From the NCBI GenBank assembly GCA_030831475.1, contig JAURKY010000003.1, positions 23,190 through 87,189 of the forward strand: a stretch of 64,000 nt of DNA, written 5' to 3'. Both the position numbers and the translations under genes were made by a program. This stretch comes from Burkholderiales bacterium. Its GTDB lineage: Bacteria; Pseudomonadota; Gammaproteobacteria; Burkholderiales; Methylophilaceae. Below the pieces are notes generated by a model that ran no database searches, was not told the origin of the DNA, and saw only the letters and a list, made by a program, of their open reading frames with translations. How positions within the stretch are numbered: position 1 is the stretch's first letter; the number at the start of each line of letters is the position of its first letter. This document shows, piece by piece, positions 1 to 10,173 of this stretch.

Positions 1-744
1 AGAAAAAATTAAAGATCAAAGGTTTGAAATTTTCCAAACAAATTTTTTAAATCTAGACGAAATTTTAAAAAAAAAAGTATTGAAAAATTGGATGGAATCC
101 TAATGGATCTCGGCGTCTCCTCCCCTCAAATTGATAATCCTATGCGGGGCTTTAGCTTTAAACAAGATGGCGAGCTGGATATGCGAATGGATCAATCACA
201 AAATTTGACAGCCCACTATATTGTAAATAATTTTGATGAAAAAGAATTAGCATTCATTTTTAAAGAATATGGCGAGGAGAGGTTTTCTAAAAAAATAAGC
301 CGTTCAATTGTTGAATACCGCGAAAATCATAAACCGATTGATACTACATTAGAATTATCAAAAGTTATCTCTCAATCAGTACCTAAGAAAGATCCCAACA
401 AAGATCCTGCCACTAGGGTTTTTCAAGCATTAAGAATTAGGGTTAATGATGAGTTGAATGATTTACAAGCTTGTTTACCCAAGGCTTTTGATTATCTAAA
501 AAATAATGGCAGGCTTGCAATTATTAGCTTTCATTCACTTGAAGACAGAATTGTAAAAAATTTTGTTAAATCTAAATTAAAAACAGATTTAATTCCAAAA
601 AATATTCCAATTAGGGCATCAGATATTCAAAAACCAGAAATTATGATGATTGGTAAGGTGATTGAGCCATCTGATTTAGAAGTAAAACATAATCCTCGAG
701 CAAGAAGTGCAAAGTTAAGGGTGATAGAAAGGTTAGCTAATTGA
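1..744 (+). CDS. rsmH: 16S rRNA m4C1402 methyltransferase RsmH, 5'-truncated, apparent frameshift
   Basis: RsmH (MraW) methylates N4 of C1402 in 16S rRNA with S-adenosylmethionine and is the usual early gene of the dcw cluster. The visible C-terminal part has the family signatures DGILMDLGVSSPQ, RGFSF..DGELDMRMD, FQALRIRVNDEL and ISFHSLEDRIVKNF. The 5' end lies outside the window. Bases 2-66 read as RsmH-like protein in another frame (RFEIFQTNFLNLDEIL), and the frame needed downstream begins after a run of ten A at 67-76. One extra A, or a -1 slip, would join them. From 88 a TTG could open the downstream frame, but that would remove the SAM-binding N terminus, so 88 is not believable as a true start. 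It is either a sequence error, a slippage site or a broken gene. Confidence 0.85.
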
Positions 745-998
745 TGAGGCTTAATCTAATTTTGTTTTTTGTGTTAATTATTTTTGCTCTCGCACTGGTT
801 AATGTGGAACATCAATACAGAAATCATTATTCCAAATGGGATATTGAAAATAAATTAACCATTGATCTTAAAGATGAAAAAACAAAACTTCAAATAGAGG
901 AGTCCGATAAATCTGGAAATGATCGTGTTAATGAATTAGCTCAAAAAAAACTGAATATGTCTTTGCCTGACTCTAAAAATCAGAGGACCTTGAAATAG
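744..998 (+). CDS. ftsL: cell division protein FtsL
   Basis: Small bitopic divisome protein of 84 residues, partner of FtsB and FtsQ. The sequence shows a short cytoplasmic start, one hydrophobic helix at about residues 3-19 (LNLILFFVLIIFALALVNVE), then a polar periplasmic part rich in K, E and D, as expected for the FtsL coiled coil. Sequence conservation in FtsL is poor, so position between rsmH and ftsI is the main evidence. I take the ATG that overlaps the rsmH TGA (TGATG); a TTG one codon upstream is the alternative. The stop is followed at once by the ftsI ATG, which indicates translational coupling. Confidence 0.85.
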   Translation: MRLNLILFFVLIIFALALVNVEHQYRNHYSKWDIENKLTIDLKDEKTKLQIEESDKSGNDRVNELAQKKLNMSLPDSKNQRTLK

Positions 999-2720
999 AT
1001 GTTTAACAAAGCTAAATCATCCTCAAAATTTTTCGAATTATCAAAATTTAGAAGAAGATTTGTCCTGCTGATTTTATTAACACTTTTTACATCTCTAATT
1101 AGTAGGTCATTTTATTTACAGGGCATGCAGACAGATTTTTTACAAAAAAAAGGACAAGCCACTAGCAATCGAACCGAAATATTGCATGCTTATCGTGGAA
1201 AGATCCTTGATCGAAATAATGAGATACTTGCGATCAGTGCCCCAAGAGAAACAATATGGGCAAACCCCCCTGAAGTTGTGATGAATTTATCTCAAAAAAA
1301 AGAACTGTCAAGGTTGCTTAAATTAAGATTAGATCATCTTGACCAACGATTAGGTAATAAAAATAAACAGTATGTTTACTTAAAACGTCGAGCTTCTCCT
1401 GAATTAGCATCTAAGATTATGGCTTTAAAAATTCCTGGCATTCGAACAGAAAAAAACTATGACCGTTTTTATCCAGAAAGAGAAATAACAGCTCATGTGG
1501 TTGGATTTACAAATATTGATGGAAAGGGTCAAGAGGGTATAGAGCGGCAGGCTAACAATCTACTATCTGGTGTTCCAGGTTATAAAAAGGTTCTAAAAGA
1601 TAATATTGGACGTATTGTAGACGATCTTCAAGAGGTAAAAATCCCAATTGATGGCCAGGATATTAAATTATCGATAGATAAGCGTCTGCAATACAGTGCA
1701 TATAAGGCATTACAAAAGTCAGTTGAGAAACATAATGCATTATCAGGCTCAGCCGTTCTCATTGATGCAAAGTCTGGCGAAATATTGTCGGCTGTTAATT
1801 ATCCGTCCTTTAATCCTAACGGCGGATCAAAACCAACGCAAAAAATTAGGAATAAAATCTTTACTGATATTTTCGAGCCGGGTTCAACAATTAAACCCAT
1901 AACTGTCAGTGCTGCCTTGGAATCAAAAAAGTTTAAGCCAACATCAATCATTGATACTGAGAAAGGATTTTACAGAGTTGGGTCCAGGCTCACAGTCAGA
2001 GATACCCATGCTAATGGGGTGATAACGCTTAGTGAGGTTGTTCAAAAGTCATCTAATGTCGGAACAACAATTATCAGCGAAAAGCTGGATTCTAAGTACC
2101 TATGGTCAACTTTAAATATGTTTGGTTTAGGTTCAAAAACTGGCGTTGAGTTTCCTGGGGAGACATCAGGCATCGTACATCATTTTAAAAAATGGAGAAA
2201 AACGGAACATGCGACAATAAGCTATGGTTACGGTTTAAGTACAAACCTTCTCCAGCTTGCTCAAGCTTATACAGTATTTGCAAATGATGGTGAGCTTGTT
2301 CCAGTGACATTAATCAAAAAAGAGGATCCTACCATCGGCAGGCGAGTTCTAACTAAAAAAACTAGTCAAACCATGTTAGAAATAATGGAGTCCGTTGTAA
2401 GCAGCGAAGGAACCGCACCGCTTGCAAAAGTCCCTGGCTATAGAGTTGCAGGAAAAACAGGGACAGCAAGAAAAATTATCAATGGTAGTTATGAAAATAA
2501 ATACATTGGATCTTTTGTAGGCATAGCGCCTGTTTCAGACCCACGTTTTGTTTTTGCTGTTATGATTGATGAGCCTTCAAATGATGGATATTATGGCGGC
2601 GTTGTAGCTGGCCCCGTATTTAGTAAAGTGATGGCCGATGCTCTTAAATTATATTCAATTCCTCAAGATGGTTTTTTGAATGAAAAAGAAGAGATTATTA
2701 TTGCAGACTCAAACCAATAA
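999..2720 (+). CDS. ftsI: peptidoglycan D,D-transpeptidase FtsI (PBP3)
   Basis: Septal class B penicillin-binding protein that crosslinks peptidoglycan with FtsW. 573 residues, normal for the family. One membrane helix at about residues 20-40 anchors it. A dimerisation domain (RGKILDRNNEILA) precedes the transpeptidase domain, where all three active-site motifs are visible: STIK with the catalytic serine near residue 295, SSN near 352 and KTGTA near 487. It starts directly after the ftsL stop and is followed by murE after nine bases, inside the dcw operon. Confidence 0.97.
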   Translation: MFNKAKSSSKFFELSKFRRRFVLLILLTLFTSLISRSFYLQGMQTDFLQKKGQATSNRTEILHAYRGKILDRNNEILAISAPRETIWANPPEVVMNLSQKKELSRLLKLRLDHLDQRLGNKNKQYVYLKRRASPELASKIMALKIPGIRTEKNYDRFYPEREITAHVVGFTNIDGKGQEGIERQANNLLSGVPGYKKVLKDNIGRIVDDLQEVKIPIDGQDIKLSIDKRLQYSAYKALQKSVEKHNALSGSAVLIDAKSGEILSAVNYPSFNPNGGSKPTQKIRNKIFTDIFEPGSTIKPITVSAALESKKFKPTSIIDTEKGFYRVGSRLTVRDTHANGVITLSEVVQKSSNVGTTIISEKLDSKYLWSTLNMFGLGSKTGVEFPGETSGIVHHFKKWRKTEHATISYGYGLSTNLLQLAQAYTVFANDGELVPVTLIKKEDPTIGRRVLTKKTSQTMLEIMESVVSSEGTAPLAKVPGYRVAGKTGTARKIINGSYENKYIGSFVGIAPVSDPRFVFAVMIDEPSNDGYYGGVVAGPVFSKVMADALKLYSIPQDGFLNEKEEIIIADSNQ

Positions 2721-2729
2721 CAAATTTAA

Positions 2730-4160
2730 ATGGAATCAAAATTACAACAGCTTCTTACTAGCGTTGAACATATAACTAATGATAGTAGGAGGGTAAAACA
2801 AGGAAGCTTATTCTTAGCTTATCCTGGCGAAAGGTTTGATGGCAGAGAATTTATTCAGGATGCAATAAATCAAGGTGCTTTAATTATTTTTTATGAAGCT
2901 CTAAATTTTGAATTAAAAAAAAACTTTTCAATACCTGTTTTACCTGTTCTAAATCTTAAAAAACAATTACCCACAATAGCATGTAAATTTTTTAAAGACC
3001 CTTCTCGTGATTTAAAAGTGATTGGTATTACGGGTACTAATGGAAAGTCAACTGTAGCAGGCTTAATTGACCAATTATTAACTTTTTTAAACCAATCCTC
3101 AGCTACTATTGGAACATTAGGATATGGAACAAAAAAAGAATTCTTTGAATTATCTAATACAACGCCTGATACCATAAAACTTCAAGAAATTTTTCATAAA
3201 TTTAAACAAGAAAAAATAAATTATGTGTCTATGGAGGTATCATCGCATGCCATTGATCAAGATAGAGTCAGCGGCATTCATTTTGATACAAAAGTTTTAA
3301 CCAATGTGACGCGTGATCACTTAGATTATCACCATACATTAGAAAATTATCAAAAAATAAAAGGTAGTTTTTTTGAAGAAACAACTTCAAAAAAAATCCT
3401 GAATATTGATGATGAGATGGGCATCTCAATTCATAAAAAGTTAAAGCAAAAAGAAAATATCATTACATATGGAATTAAAAATATTAAAGCTGACTTAAAT
3501 GTAACAAGAATCGTCATAAAAGCTATGACAGAAATTAGTTTAAGCTATCTTAACAAAACTTATTCTTTTAATTTTCCGCTATGGGGTAAGCATAATATCT
3601 ATAATTTGATTGCTTCTCTTGGGACCCTTTTGTCACAAAATTATGATTTGAATGATGTCATCCCTCATATTTCAAAACTTAAATCTATTGAAGGTCGTTT
3701 TGAGGTTTTGCATAGGAATCAAAAGGGTCAACCTCAAGTCATTGTTGATTATGCCCATACGCCTGATGCTCTTGAAAATATTCTAAAAACATTAAAAGTT
3801 TTTAAATCAAAATTCATTATCTTGATATTTGGTTGTGGAGGCGATCGTGATCAAGGTAAACGGTCTGAGATGGCAAAGGTTGCAAAACTGTATGCTGATT
3901 TTAGTATTGTGACCACTGATAATCCTCGCTTTGAAGATCCGAAAAAGATCATGAAAGACATTACAGATCATTTTGAGACAAATTTTATTGAAATTGAAAA
4001 TCGAGAATTAGCCATAAATAAAGGAATTGAGATGATGAATGAGGACTCAATTTTACTCATTGCTGGTAAAGGCCATGAGAAATATCAAGAAGTAAATGGC
4101 ATGAAGAGTTATTTTTCCGACAAAGATGCAGTATTAAAAAAAATAGGTAAAAAATTATGA
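2730..4160 (+). CDS. murE: UDP-MurNAc-L-Ala-D-Glu:meso-diaminopimelate ligase MurE
   Basis: Cytoplasmic ATP-dependent Mur ligase adding the third amino acid of the peptidoglycan stem. 476 residues. The ATP loop GTNGKST is near residues 102-108, the central domain has the TNVTRDHLDYH motif, and the C-terminal domain has DNPR near residue 398, the signature of enzymes that choose meso-diaminopimelate rather than lysine. A gram-negative type stem peptide is therefore expected, in agreement with dapA at 42706. The stop overlaps the murF start (ATGA). Confidence 0.97.
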   Translation: MESKLQQLLTSVEHITNDSRRVKQGSLFLAYPGERFDGREFIQDAINQGALIIFYEALNFELKKNFSIPVLPVLNLKKQLPTIACKFFKDPSRDLKVIGITGTNGKSTVAGLIDQLLTFLNQSSATIGTLGYGTKKEFFELSNTTPDTIKLQEIFHKFKQEKINYVSMEVSSHAIDQDRVSGIHFDTKVLTNVTRDHLDYHHTLENYQKIKGSFFEETTSKKILNIDDEMGISIHKKLKQKENIITYGIKNIKADLNVTRIVIKAMTEISLSYLNKTYSFNFPLWGKHNIYNLIASLGTLLSQNYDLNDVIPHISKLKSIEGRFEVLHRNQKGQPQVIVDYAHTPDALENILKTLKVFKSKFIILIFGCGGDRDQGKRSEMAKVAKLYADFSIVTTDNPRFEDPKKIMKDITDHFETNFIEIENRELAINKGIEMMNEDSILLIAGKGHEKYQEVNGMKSYFSDKDAVLKKIGKKL

Positions 4161-5500
4161 TGTTTTCAATCAATGAATTTTTATCAATTATCGAAGGCAG
4201 ATTAATTAACTTAGATAATAACGATAAAGATGAAATTAATGGTATTTCAATTGATTCGAGAACAATCAATCAAGGTGAGATATACATCGCAATAGAGGGA
4301 AAGTCTTTGGATGGCCATTTGTTTGTTGATGAGGCTTTTTCTAAGGGTGCTTCCTACGCTGTTGTATCTAAAGAGTGCTCAATTAATAAGCGCTGTATTA
4401 TTGTTGAAAATACAACCATAGCTTTGGCAAATATTGCTAAAGCTTATCTGAAAAGAATTAATCCTAAAGTCATTGCGATCACAGGGAGTAATGGAAAAAC
4501 AACTACAAAAGACTATCTTGTAACACTTTTAAAGTTGAAATTTAAACAGTATGAAATCTTGTTTACACAAGGTAATTTTAATAATGATATTGGCTTACCT
4601 TTAACATTATTTAAACTTCAACCTCAACATAAAATTGCTGTTCTTGAGATGGGAATGAACCATATGGGTGAAATTGATTATTTATCTAACATTGCACCAC
4701 CCCATATTGCTGTTATTACTAATATTGGAGAAGCTCATATACAAAATTTTGGCTCTCAAGATGAAATAGCAAAAGCTAAAAGAGAGATTTTATTGAATAC
4801 TCGTGATACAGGAACATTTATTTTACCTTTGGAGGACGCATACTATGATTTTCTTGTGGGTGAATTAAAACAAAAAATCATTTCCTTTGGTCATTCAAAA
4901 GCCTGTGATATTTACTATCATGAAGATCATAAAAATTCATATGACTTTTTTGATAAAGATAAACTGATTGTAGGAGGTATTAAATTTAATGCTCGTAGTT
5001 ATGCTGAAAATTTTTGTGCCGCATTGGCTGCCTTAAAAGCTGCTGGGGTTAGTTTGAATAATTTTAAAGTTTCTGATTTGAAATTAAATGCTATTCCACA
5101 AAGATTAGAGTTTAAAAAAACTATTCATGGCCATACCCTCATTGATGATACCTATAACTCAAATCCAACTTCCATGAAGTCAGCTATTGATCTATTAGAT
5201 CATCAATCGGGACATAAAATTTTAGTCATTGGGGACATGGGTGAGTTAGGGGACAAATCTTTGTTATTTCATCAGCAGATTGGCGCATATATTTTAACTA
5301 AAAATATTGATTTGGTGCTTGCTGTTGGAGGTGAATCAAAAAACATCATTGATCAGCTGCGAAATAATGCTTTTTGGTTTGAAAATAAAATTAAACTTAT
5401 AAAATCACTTAAAGAAAAATTAGAATCAAATAGTGTTATCTTAATAAAAGGATCACGTTTTATGAAAATGGAGGAGGTAGTTGCTTCGCTTGAGAAGTAA
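4157..5500 (+). CDS. murF: UDP-MurNAc-tripeptide:D-Ala-D-Ala ligase MurF
   Basis: Adds the D-Ala-D-Ala dipeptide to UDP-MurNAc-tripeptide, the last cytoplasmic step of stem peptide synthesis. 447 residues with the Mur ligase layout: N-terminal substrate domain with DSRTINQGEIYIAI, ATP loop GSNGKTTTKD near residue 110, central motif TNIGEAHIQNFGS and a C-terminal domain with DDTYNSNP. The start is an ATGATG pair overlapping the murE stop, so the first or second ATG may be used. The mraY gene follows after six bases. Confidence 0.96.
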   Translation: MMFSINEFLSIIEGRLINLDNNDKDEINGISIDSRTINQGEIYIAIEGKSLDGHLFVDEAFSKGASYAVVSKECSINKRCIIVENTTIALANIAKAYLKRINPKVIAITGSNGKTTTKDYLVTLLKLKFKQYEILFTQGNFNNDIGLPLTLFKLQPQHKIAVLEMGMNHMGEIDYLSNIAPPHIAVITNIGEAHIQNFGSQDEIAKAKREILLNTRDTGTFILPLEDAYYDFLVGELKQKIISFGHSKACDIYYHEDHKNSYDFFDKDKLIVGGIKFNARSYAENFCAALAALKAAGVSLNNFKVSDLKLNAIPQRLEFKKTIHGHTLIDDTYNSNPTSMKSAIDLLDHQSGHKILVIGDMGELGDKSLLFHQQIGAYILTKNIDLVLAVGGESKNIIDQLRNNAFWFENKIKLIKSLKEKLESNSVILIKGSRFMKMEEVVASLEK

Positions 5501-5506
5501 TGCATT

Positions 5507-6610
5507 ATGTTACTAGAACTTTTTAAATGGCTCTCCCAAGAAATCAATTCATTCAGTGTATTTAATTACATCTCATTAAGGGCGGTATTAGCTGTCATTA
5601 CATCATTGTTAGTCTCATTTTCACTTGGCCCATGGTTTATAAAAAAATTAGGTGATTATAGTTTTGGACAGTATGTCAGAGATGATGGTCCTACTGATCA
5701 CCTCACAAAATCCGGAACACCAACGATGGGCGGAGGACTCATTATTATTTCAGTTTTGATTTCTACATTACTTTGGGCGGATTTAACAAATAACTACGTA
5801 TGGTTATTGATTGTTGTAATTTTGGGATTTGGCCTAATTGGCCTTATTGATGATTACAGTAAAATAAAAAATAAAAAATCTGATGGATTGAAAGCCTCAC
5901 AAAAGTATCTCTTACAATCGATAATTGGTTTTGGGGTAGCTTATTATCTATTAATGAATGCGAATAGCCCAGAGCAAACAGATTTACTCATACCATTTTT
6001 TAAAAATTTAAGTTTTTCTATCGGTGCGATCGGTTTTTTAATTCTCTCTTATATTGTAATTGTTGGAAGCAGTAATGCGGTCAACTTGACAGATGGCCTT
6101 GATGGCCTCGCCATTATGCCCTCGGTTATGGTAATCAGCGCTTTGGGTGTTTTTGCTTATTTGAGTGGAAATTCTATTTTTTCTTCATACCTTGACATAC
6201 CTTATATAGTAGGTGTAGGTGAGCTGACTATTTTTTGTGCAGCCATTGCGGGAGCGGGTTTAGGATTTTTGTGGTTCAACGCATATCCCGCTGAAGTTTT
6301 TATGGGGGATTTAGGCTCACTCTCCATTGGAGCTGCTATGGGTACTTTGGCCGTTATCGTAAGGCAGGAAATCGTATTATTTATTATGGCAGGACTGTTT
6401 GTTGTAGAAACAATCTCGGTTGCACTCCAAGTAAGTTATTTTAGATATACCAAAAAAAAATATGGAGAAGGAAGAAGAATATTTTTGATGGCGCCTTTAC
6501 ATCATCATTATGAAAAAAAAGGATGGAAAGAGAGTCAAGTGGTCGTTAGATTTTGGATCATTTCGATGATGCTTGTTCTCATTGGTTTAGCAAGTCTTAA
6601 AATTAGATAA
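5507..6610 (+). CDS. mraY: phospho-MurNAc-pentapeptide transferase MraY
   Basis: Integral membrane enzyme transferring phospho-MurNAc-pentapeptide to undecaprenyl phosphate to give lipid I. 367 residues with about ten hydrophobic helices. Signatures seen: [10 protein letters not shown] near residue 70, the DDYSK aspartates near 115, the [13 protein letters not shown] segment near 190, the [10 protein letters not shown] segment near 265 and the conserved HHH loop ([12 protein letters not shown]) near 328. The last base of its TAA is also the A of the murD ATG. Confidence 0.97.
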   Translation: MLLELFKWLSQEINSFSVFNYISLRAVLAVITSLLVSFSLGPWFIKKLGDYSFGQYVRDDGPTDHLTKSGTPTMGGGLIIISVLISTLLWADLTNNYVWLLIVVILGFGLIGLIDDYSKIKNKKSDGLKASQKYLLQSIIGFGVAYYLLMNANSPEQTDLLIPFFKNLSFSIGAIGFLILSYIVIVGSSNAVNLTDGLDGLAIMPSVMVISALGVFAYLSGNSIFSSYLDIPYIVGVGELTIFCAAIAGAGLGFLWFNAYPAEVFMGDLGSLSIGAAMGTLAVIVRQEIVLFIMAGLFVVETISVALQVSYFRYTKKKYGEGRRIFLMAPLHHHYEKKGWKESQVVVRFWIISMMLVLIGLASLKIR

Positions 6611-7965
6611 TGGATTTAGTAGATTCGAAGCATATTTTAATTGTTGGCTTTGGGTTAACAGGAAAATCAATAGCCAATTATTGCATTAAAAAAAAAATAC
6701 CATTTTCTATATATGATCAAAAACAATCTACCGAAGTTATCAAGCAATCGTCTTTAAGTGCTCTTGCAAAAAATATTTATGGTGGTCTTTTAACCGAGGA
6801 TATTTTCGAGGATGTTGATGGCGTTGCTATGAGCCCAGGGGTAGACCCTAGAAACTCAATATTTAAAAAGATTAAACAATCTGGCGTGTTATTTTTTAAT
6901 GATTTAGATTTATTTGCTAATGAAATTAAAAATAAATCAATTAAATTAATTGGGATAACTGGTTCAAATGGAAAGACCACAGTTGCATCCCTCATCAAAT
7001 GTCTGCTTGATCAGTATCAAGTAAATGCAAAATTAGTAGGCAATATTGGAAAACCTATTTTAGATATTGTTGATGAGTTAAATAATGATTTTGTTGTCAT
7101 TGAAGCATCAAGCTTTCAATTAGAATTGGGTACCACTCTTCATTTTGATATCGGTGTTATTTTAAATATCACTGAAGACCATATGGATCGATATGATTCA
7201 TTTAAAGATTACATTGAGGCTAAATTTAATTTATTTAAGCGATCGAAGATAAAAATTATCAATTACGATGATCCAGTTACACATGATTGGTTTGATTTAA
7301 ATACTATACGTTTAAGTGCATCTGAGAAAAACTTAAAAAAAGCTGATTATTATCTAGCAAAGGAAGGTAAGGGGTCTTTTACAATTAAAAATCAAAAAAA
7401 TGAAATTAATTTATCCCATTTAAAGTTTGTGGGCGACCATAATTTTTTTAATATTATGGCTGCCATTAGCGTAATAGATCAGTTAGGATTTTCTTTAAAC
7501 AATGTGAATAGTTACCTAAGCAATTTTAAGTTAGAAAGTCATCGTCTTGAATGGGTTAGAGAGCTAAAAGGGATCAATTTTTATAACGATTCAAAAGCAA
7601 CCAATGTTGCATCCTCGGTTGCTGCAATTAGTAGTTTTGAAGAAAAAAAAGTATTGGTCATTATGGGTGGAGATTCAAAAAAACAATCTTTAAGACCTCT
7701 ATATAAGTGTGTTGATAAATTTGTGAAAGAACTTTTTTTAATTGGCAAGGATGCCAATTTATTTATTGATGAGTTTAAGACTCTCAAAAACGTTAATATT
7801 AATTTATGTCAATCAATGCAGGAAGCCTTAAACCTTGCATTTAATAAATCTGAAATGAATGAGATTATTTTATTATCGCCTGCATGCTCCAGTTTAGATG
7901 CCTATAAAAACTATATGGAACGAGGCGATGAATTTAAAGCATTGGTTATGGATCTAAAAGAATGA
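6610..7965 (+). CDS. murD: UDP-MurNAc-L-alanine:D-glutamate ligase MurD
   Basis: Adds D-glutamate to UDP-MurNAc-L-Ala in the cytoplasm. 451 residues. The N-terminal domain has a Rossmann-like start (ILIVGFGLTGKSIA) and SPGVDPRN, the ATP loop GITGSNGKTT is near residues 118-124, and the middle domain has NITEDHMDRY. The C-terminal domain has NDSKATN and SPACSSLDAYKNYMERGD, typical of MurD. The start overlaps the mraY stop by one base and its stop overlaps ftsW by four bases. Confidence 0.96.
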   Translation: MDLVDSKHILIVGFGLTGKSIANYCIKKKIPFSIYDQKQSTEVIKQSSLSALAKNIYGGLLTEDIFEDVDGVAMSPGVDPRNSIFKKIKQSGVLFFNDLDLFANEIKNKSIKLIGITGSNGKTTVASLIKCLLDQYQVNAKLVGNIGKPILDIVDELNNDFVVIEASSFQLELGTTLHFDIGVILNITEDHMDRYDSFKDYIEAKFNLFKRSKIKIINYDDPVTHDWFDLNTIRLSASEKNLKKADYYLAKEGKGSFTIKNQKNEINLSHLKFVGDHNFFNIMAAISVIDQLGFSLNNVNSYLSNFKLESHRLEWVRELKGINFYNDSKATNVASSVAAISSFEEKKVLVIMGGDSKKQSLRPLYKCVDKFVKELFLIGKDANLFIDEFKTLKNVNINLCQSMQEALNLAFNKSEMNEIILLSPACSSLDAYKNYMERGDEFKALVMDLKE

Positions 7966-9122
7966 AAATTTTTTCAAGCCAGAAAAATTATCAACTTCCT
8001 ATTTATGATTACAATCTATTTTGGGCTGCATTAATTCTATTAGGATTAGGCCTTGTCATGGTTTATTCCTCCTCAGTAGATAGCGCAGCTGCAAGTAAGT
8101 TATCTAATTATGAGAATTACTATTATTTAGTAAGGCAATCAATCTATATTCTGCTTGGATTTATCTTAGGTTATATCTGTTTTCTGATACCCATTTATTT
8201 TTGGCAAAGAACAGCACCTTATTTATTTATATTAGGGTTAATATTACTGGTAATAGTTCTTATCCCTGGCATAGGAAGAGAAGTGAATGGCAGTCGAAGG
8301 TGGATATCCCTTATTTTTTTCAATTTTCAACCCTCAGAAATCGTAAAACTATTTACCATCATGTATGCGTCGGATTACGTCTTAAGAAAATCAAAACAGA
8401 TGCGAACCATTATTAAAGGGTTTTTACCGATGTTAGGCGTTATTGTTTTAACGGGTTTTCTTTTACTTTTAGAGCCTGATTTTGGTGCGCTAGCAGTTAT
8501 TACTCTAATTGCTATGGGTATTCTTTTTTTAGGAGGTCTGACTTATAAAATATTCTTTAGCCTTTTAATTTTTGCACCTATCAGTATTTACTTTTTAATT
8601 ATAAGTTCGCCTTACCGTATGGAGCGAATAGTAGGCTTTTTAGATCCATGGTCTGATCCATTCGGAAAAGGTTATCAACTTACTCACTCTTTAATTGCAT
8701 TTGGCAGAGGAGAAATATTTGGTGTTGGGTTGGGTGGCGGTGTTGAAAAATTACAATATTTACCTGAAGCACATACAGATTTTATTTTGGCCGTTTTAGG
8801 TGAAGAATTTGGTTTTGTTGGAGTTACCTTTGTGATTGTATTATTTGCCTATTTGGTTTTAAGAATGTTTGGCATCGCAAAAGAATCCATTCAAAATAAA
8901 AAACATTTTGCTGCATTAATGGCTCAAGGGGTTGGCTTATGGTTTGGCGTTCAAGGTATTATCAATATGGGTGTCAATTTAGGCCTATTCCCTACAAAAG
9001 GCTTAACGCTCCCACTTTTATCTTACGGGGGTAGCAGTATTTTAATGAACATGATCGCATTAGCTATTGTTTTAAAAATAGATCATGAAAATAGAAAAAA
9101 TATGAGAGGTCAATTTTATTAA
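7962..9122 (+). CDS. ftsW: lipid II polymerase FtsW (SEDS family)
   Basis: Polytopic SEDS glycosyltransferase that polymerises lipid II at the septum with FtsI. 386 residues with about ten membrane helices. Recognisable stretches are LGLVMVYSSS near the first helix, GSRRWISL.FFNFQPSE, LLLLEPDFGA and the C-terminal GLTLPLLSYGGSS. It overlaps murD by four bases (ATGA). The closing bases also appear to carry the ribosome binding site of murG (GAGAGG at 9104-9109). Confidence 0.96.
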   Translation: MKIFSSQKNYQLPIYDYNLFWAALILLGLGLVMVYSSSVDSAAASKLSNYENYYYLVRQSIYILLGFILGYICFLIPIYFWQRTAPYLFILGLILLVIVLIPGIGREVNGSRRWISLIFFNFQPSEIVKLFTIMYASDYVLRKSKQMRTIIKGFLPMLGVIVLTGFLLLLEPDFGALAVITLIAMGILFLGGLTYKIFFSLLIFAPISIYFLIISSPYRMERIVGFLDPWSDPFGKGYQLTHSLIAFGRGEIFGVGLGGGVEKLQYLPEAHTDFILAVLGEEFGFVGVTFVIVLFAYLVLRMFGIAKESIQNKKHFAALMAQGVGLWFGVQGIINMGVNLGLFPTKGLTLPLLSYGGSSILMNMIALAIVLKIDHENRKNMRGQFY

Positions 9123-10173
9123 TAAGCCTCATTTTTTGATTGCAGCAGCTGGAACAGGAGGTCACATCTTTCCAGGATTAGCTATCGCCAATGCATGTTT
9201 AACTAGAAAAATTAAAGTTTCATGGGCTGGGACACCAAAAGGCATGGAGAACGAATTGGTTGATAAAAAAAAGATTCACTTTTATTCAATCAACATGTCA
9301 GGTGCTCGTGGAAAAGGTTTATTTAATTGGCTCAAAATCCCCTTTATTTTATTGAATGCAATTTATCAGTCATTGTTATTGCTTAAAAAAATTCAGCCTA
9401 AAATAATTATTTTGATGGGAGGATATATTTGCGCCCCAATTGCAATTGCAGCTAAGATTAAAAATATCCCTGTGGTTATTCATGAGCAAAATTCAATCCC
9501 AGGTTTAGCTAATAAATATCTATCGCTTATAGCAGATAAAGTATTCCTTGGCCTTAAAAATGATCAATTAAAAGGTCAAGTCATTGGTAATCCTGTAAGA
9601 GAGAGTATTTACAAAATCAAAGAACCTTCGCAAAGATTTTTAAAAAGAAAAGGCGCCTTGAGAATTCTAATTATCGGAGGCAGTCTGGGCGCATTAAGTT
9701 TTAATGAAAAAATACCTGATATCTTATCGAGCCTCTCAAAAGACAAACAATTTATAATCACCCATCAATCAGGTATGAAACACTACCTTGCTTTGATAGA
9801 TAACTATAAAAAATCACAATTAACTGTTTCTGTGAAAGCATTCATTAAAAATATACAAAAATATTATGAATGGGCGGATATAGTCATTGCTCGAGCGGGG
9901 GCCATTACAGTATCAGAATTAAGTATATCTGGAGTTGCAAGTATACTTGTTCCATACCCTCATGCAGTTGATAATCATCAATATTTTAATGCAAGATTAT
10001 TAGAGAAAAAAAAGGGGGCACAAATTATTTTAGAAAGTGAGATAGGTGTTGAATTGTCCGATGCGTTAAAAAAATTATCTCGTAAAAAATGTATTCAAAT
10101 GGCCCGTAATGCAAAAATTAAAGCCTCTTTAGATCCCTGCAACCAAATAATAGATTATTGTTTAAATTCATGA
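9118..10173 (+). CDS. murG: UDP-GlcNAc:lipid I GlcNAc transferase MurG
   Basis: Peripheral membrane glycosyltransferase (GT28) that converts lipid I to lipid II. Visible motifs: AAAGTGGHIFPGLA at the N terminus, EQNSIPG, GGSLGA in the C-terminal domain and the donor-sugar segment RAGAITVSEL. No ATG, GTG or TTG gives the complete first beta strand. The TTG at 9136 would begin inside it (MIAAAG), whereas ATT at 9118 gives INKPHFLIAAAG and lies eight bases after GAGAGG at 9104-9109. I therefore place the start at the ATT; 9136 is the conservative alternative. The frame upstream is closed by a TGA at 9103. Confidence 0.9.
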   Translation: MNKPHFLIAAAGTGGHIFPGLAIANACLTRKIKVSWAGTPKGMENELVDKKKIHFYSINMSGARGKGLFNWLKIPFILLNAIYQSLLLLKKIQPKIIILMGGYICAPIAIAAKIKNIPVVIHEQNSIPGLANKYLSLIADKVFLGLKNDQLKGQVIGNPVRESIYKIKEPSQRFLKRKGALRILIIGGSLGALSFNEKIPDILSSLSKDKQFIITHQSGMKHYLALIDNYKKSQLTVSVKAFIKNIQKYYEWADIVIARAGAITVSELSISGVASILVPYPHAVDNHQYFNARLLEKKKGAQIILESEIGVELSDALKKLSRKKCIQMARNAKIKASLDPCNQIIDYCLNS

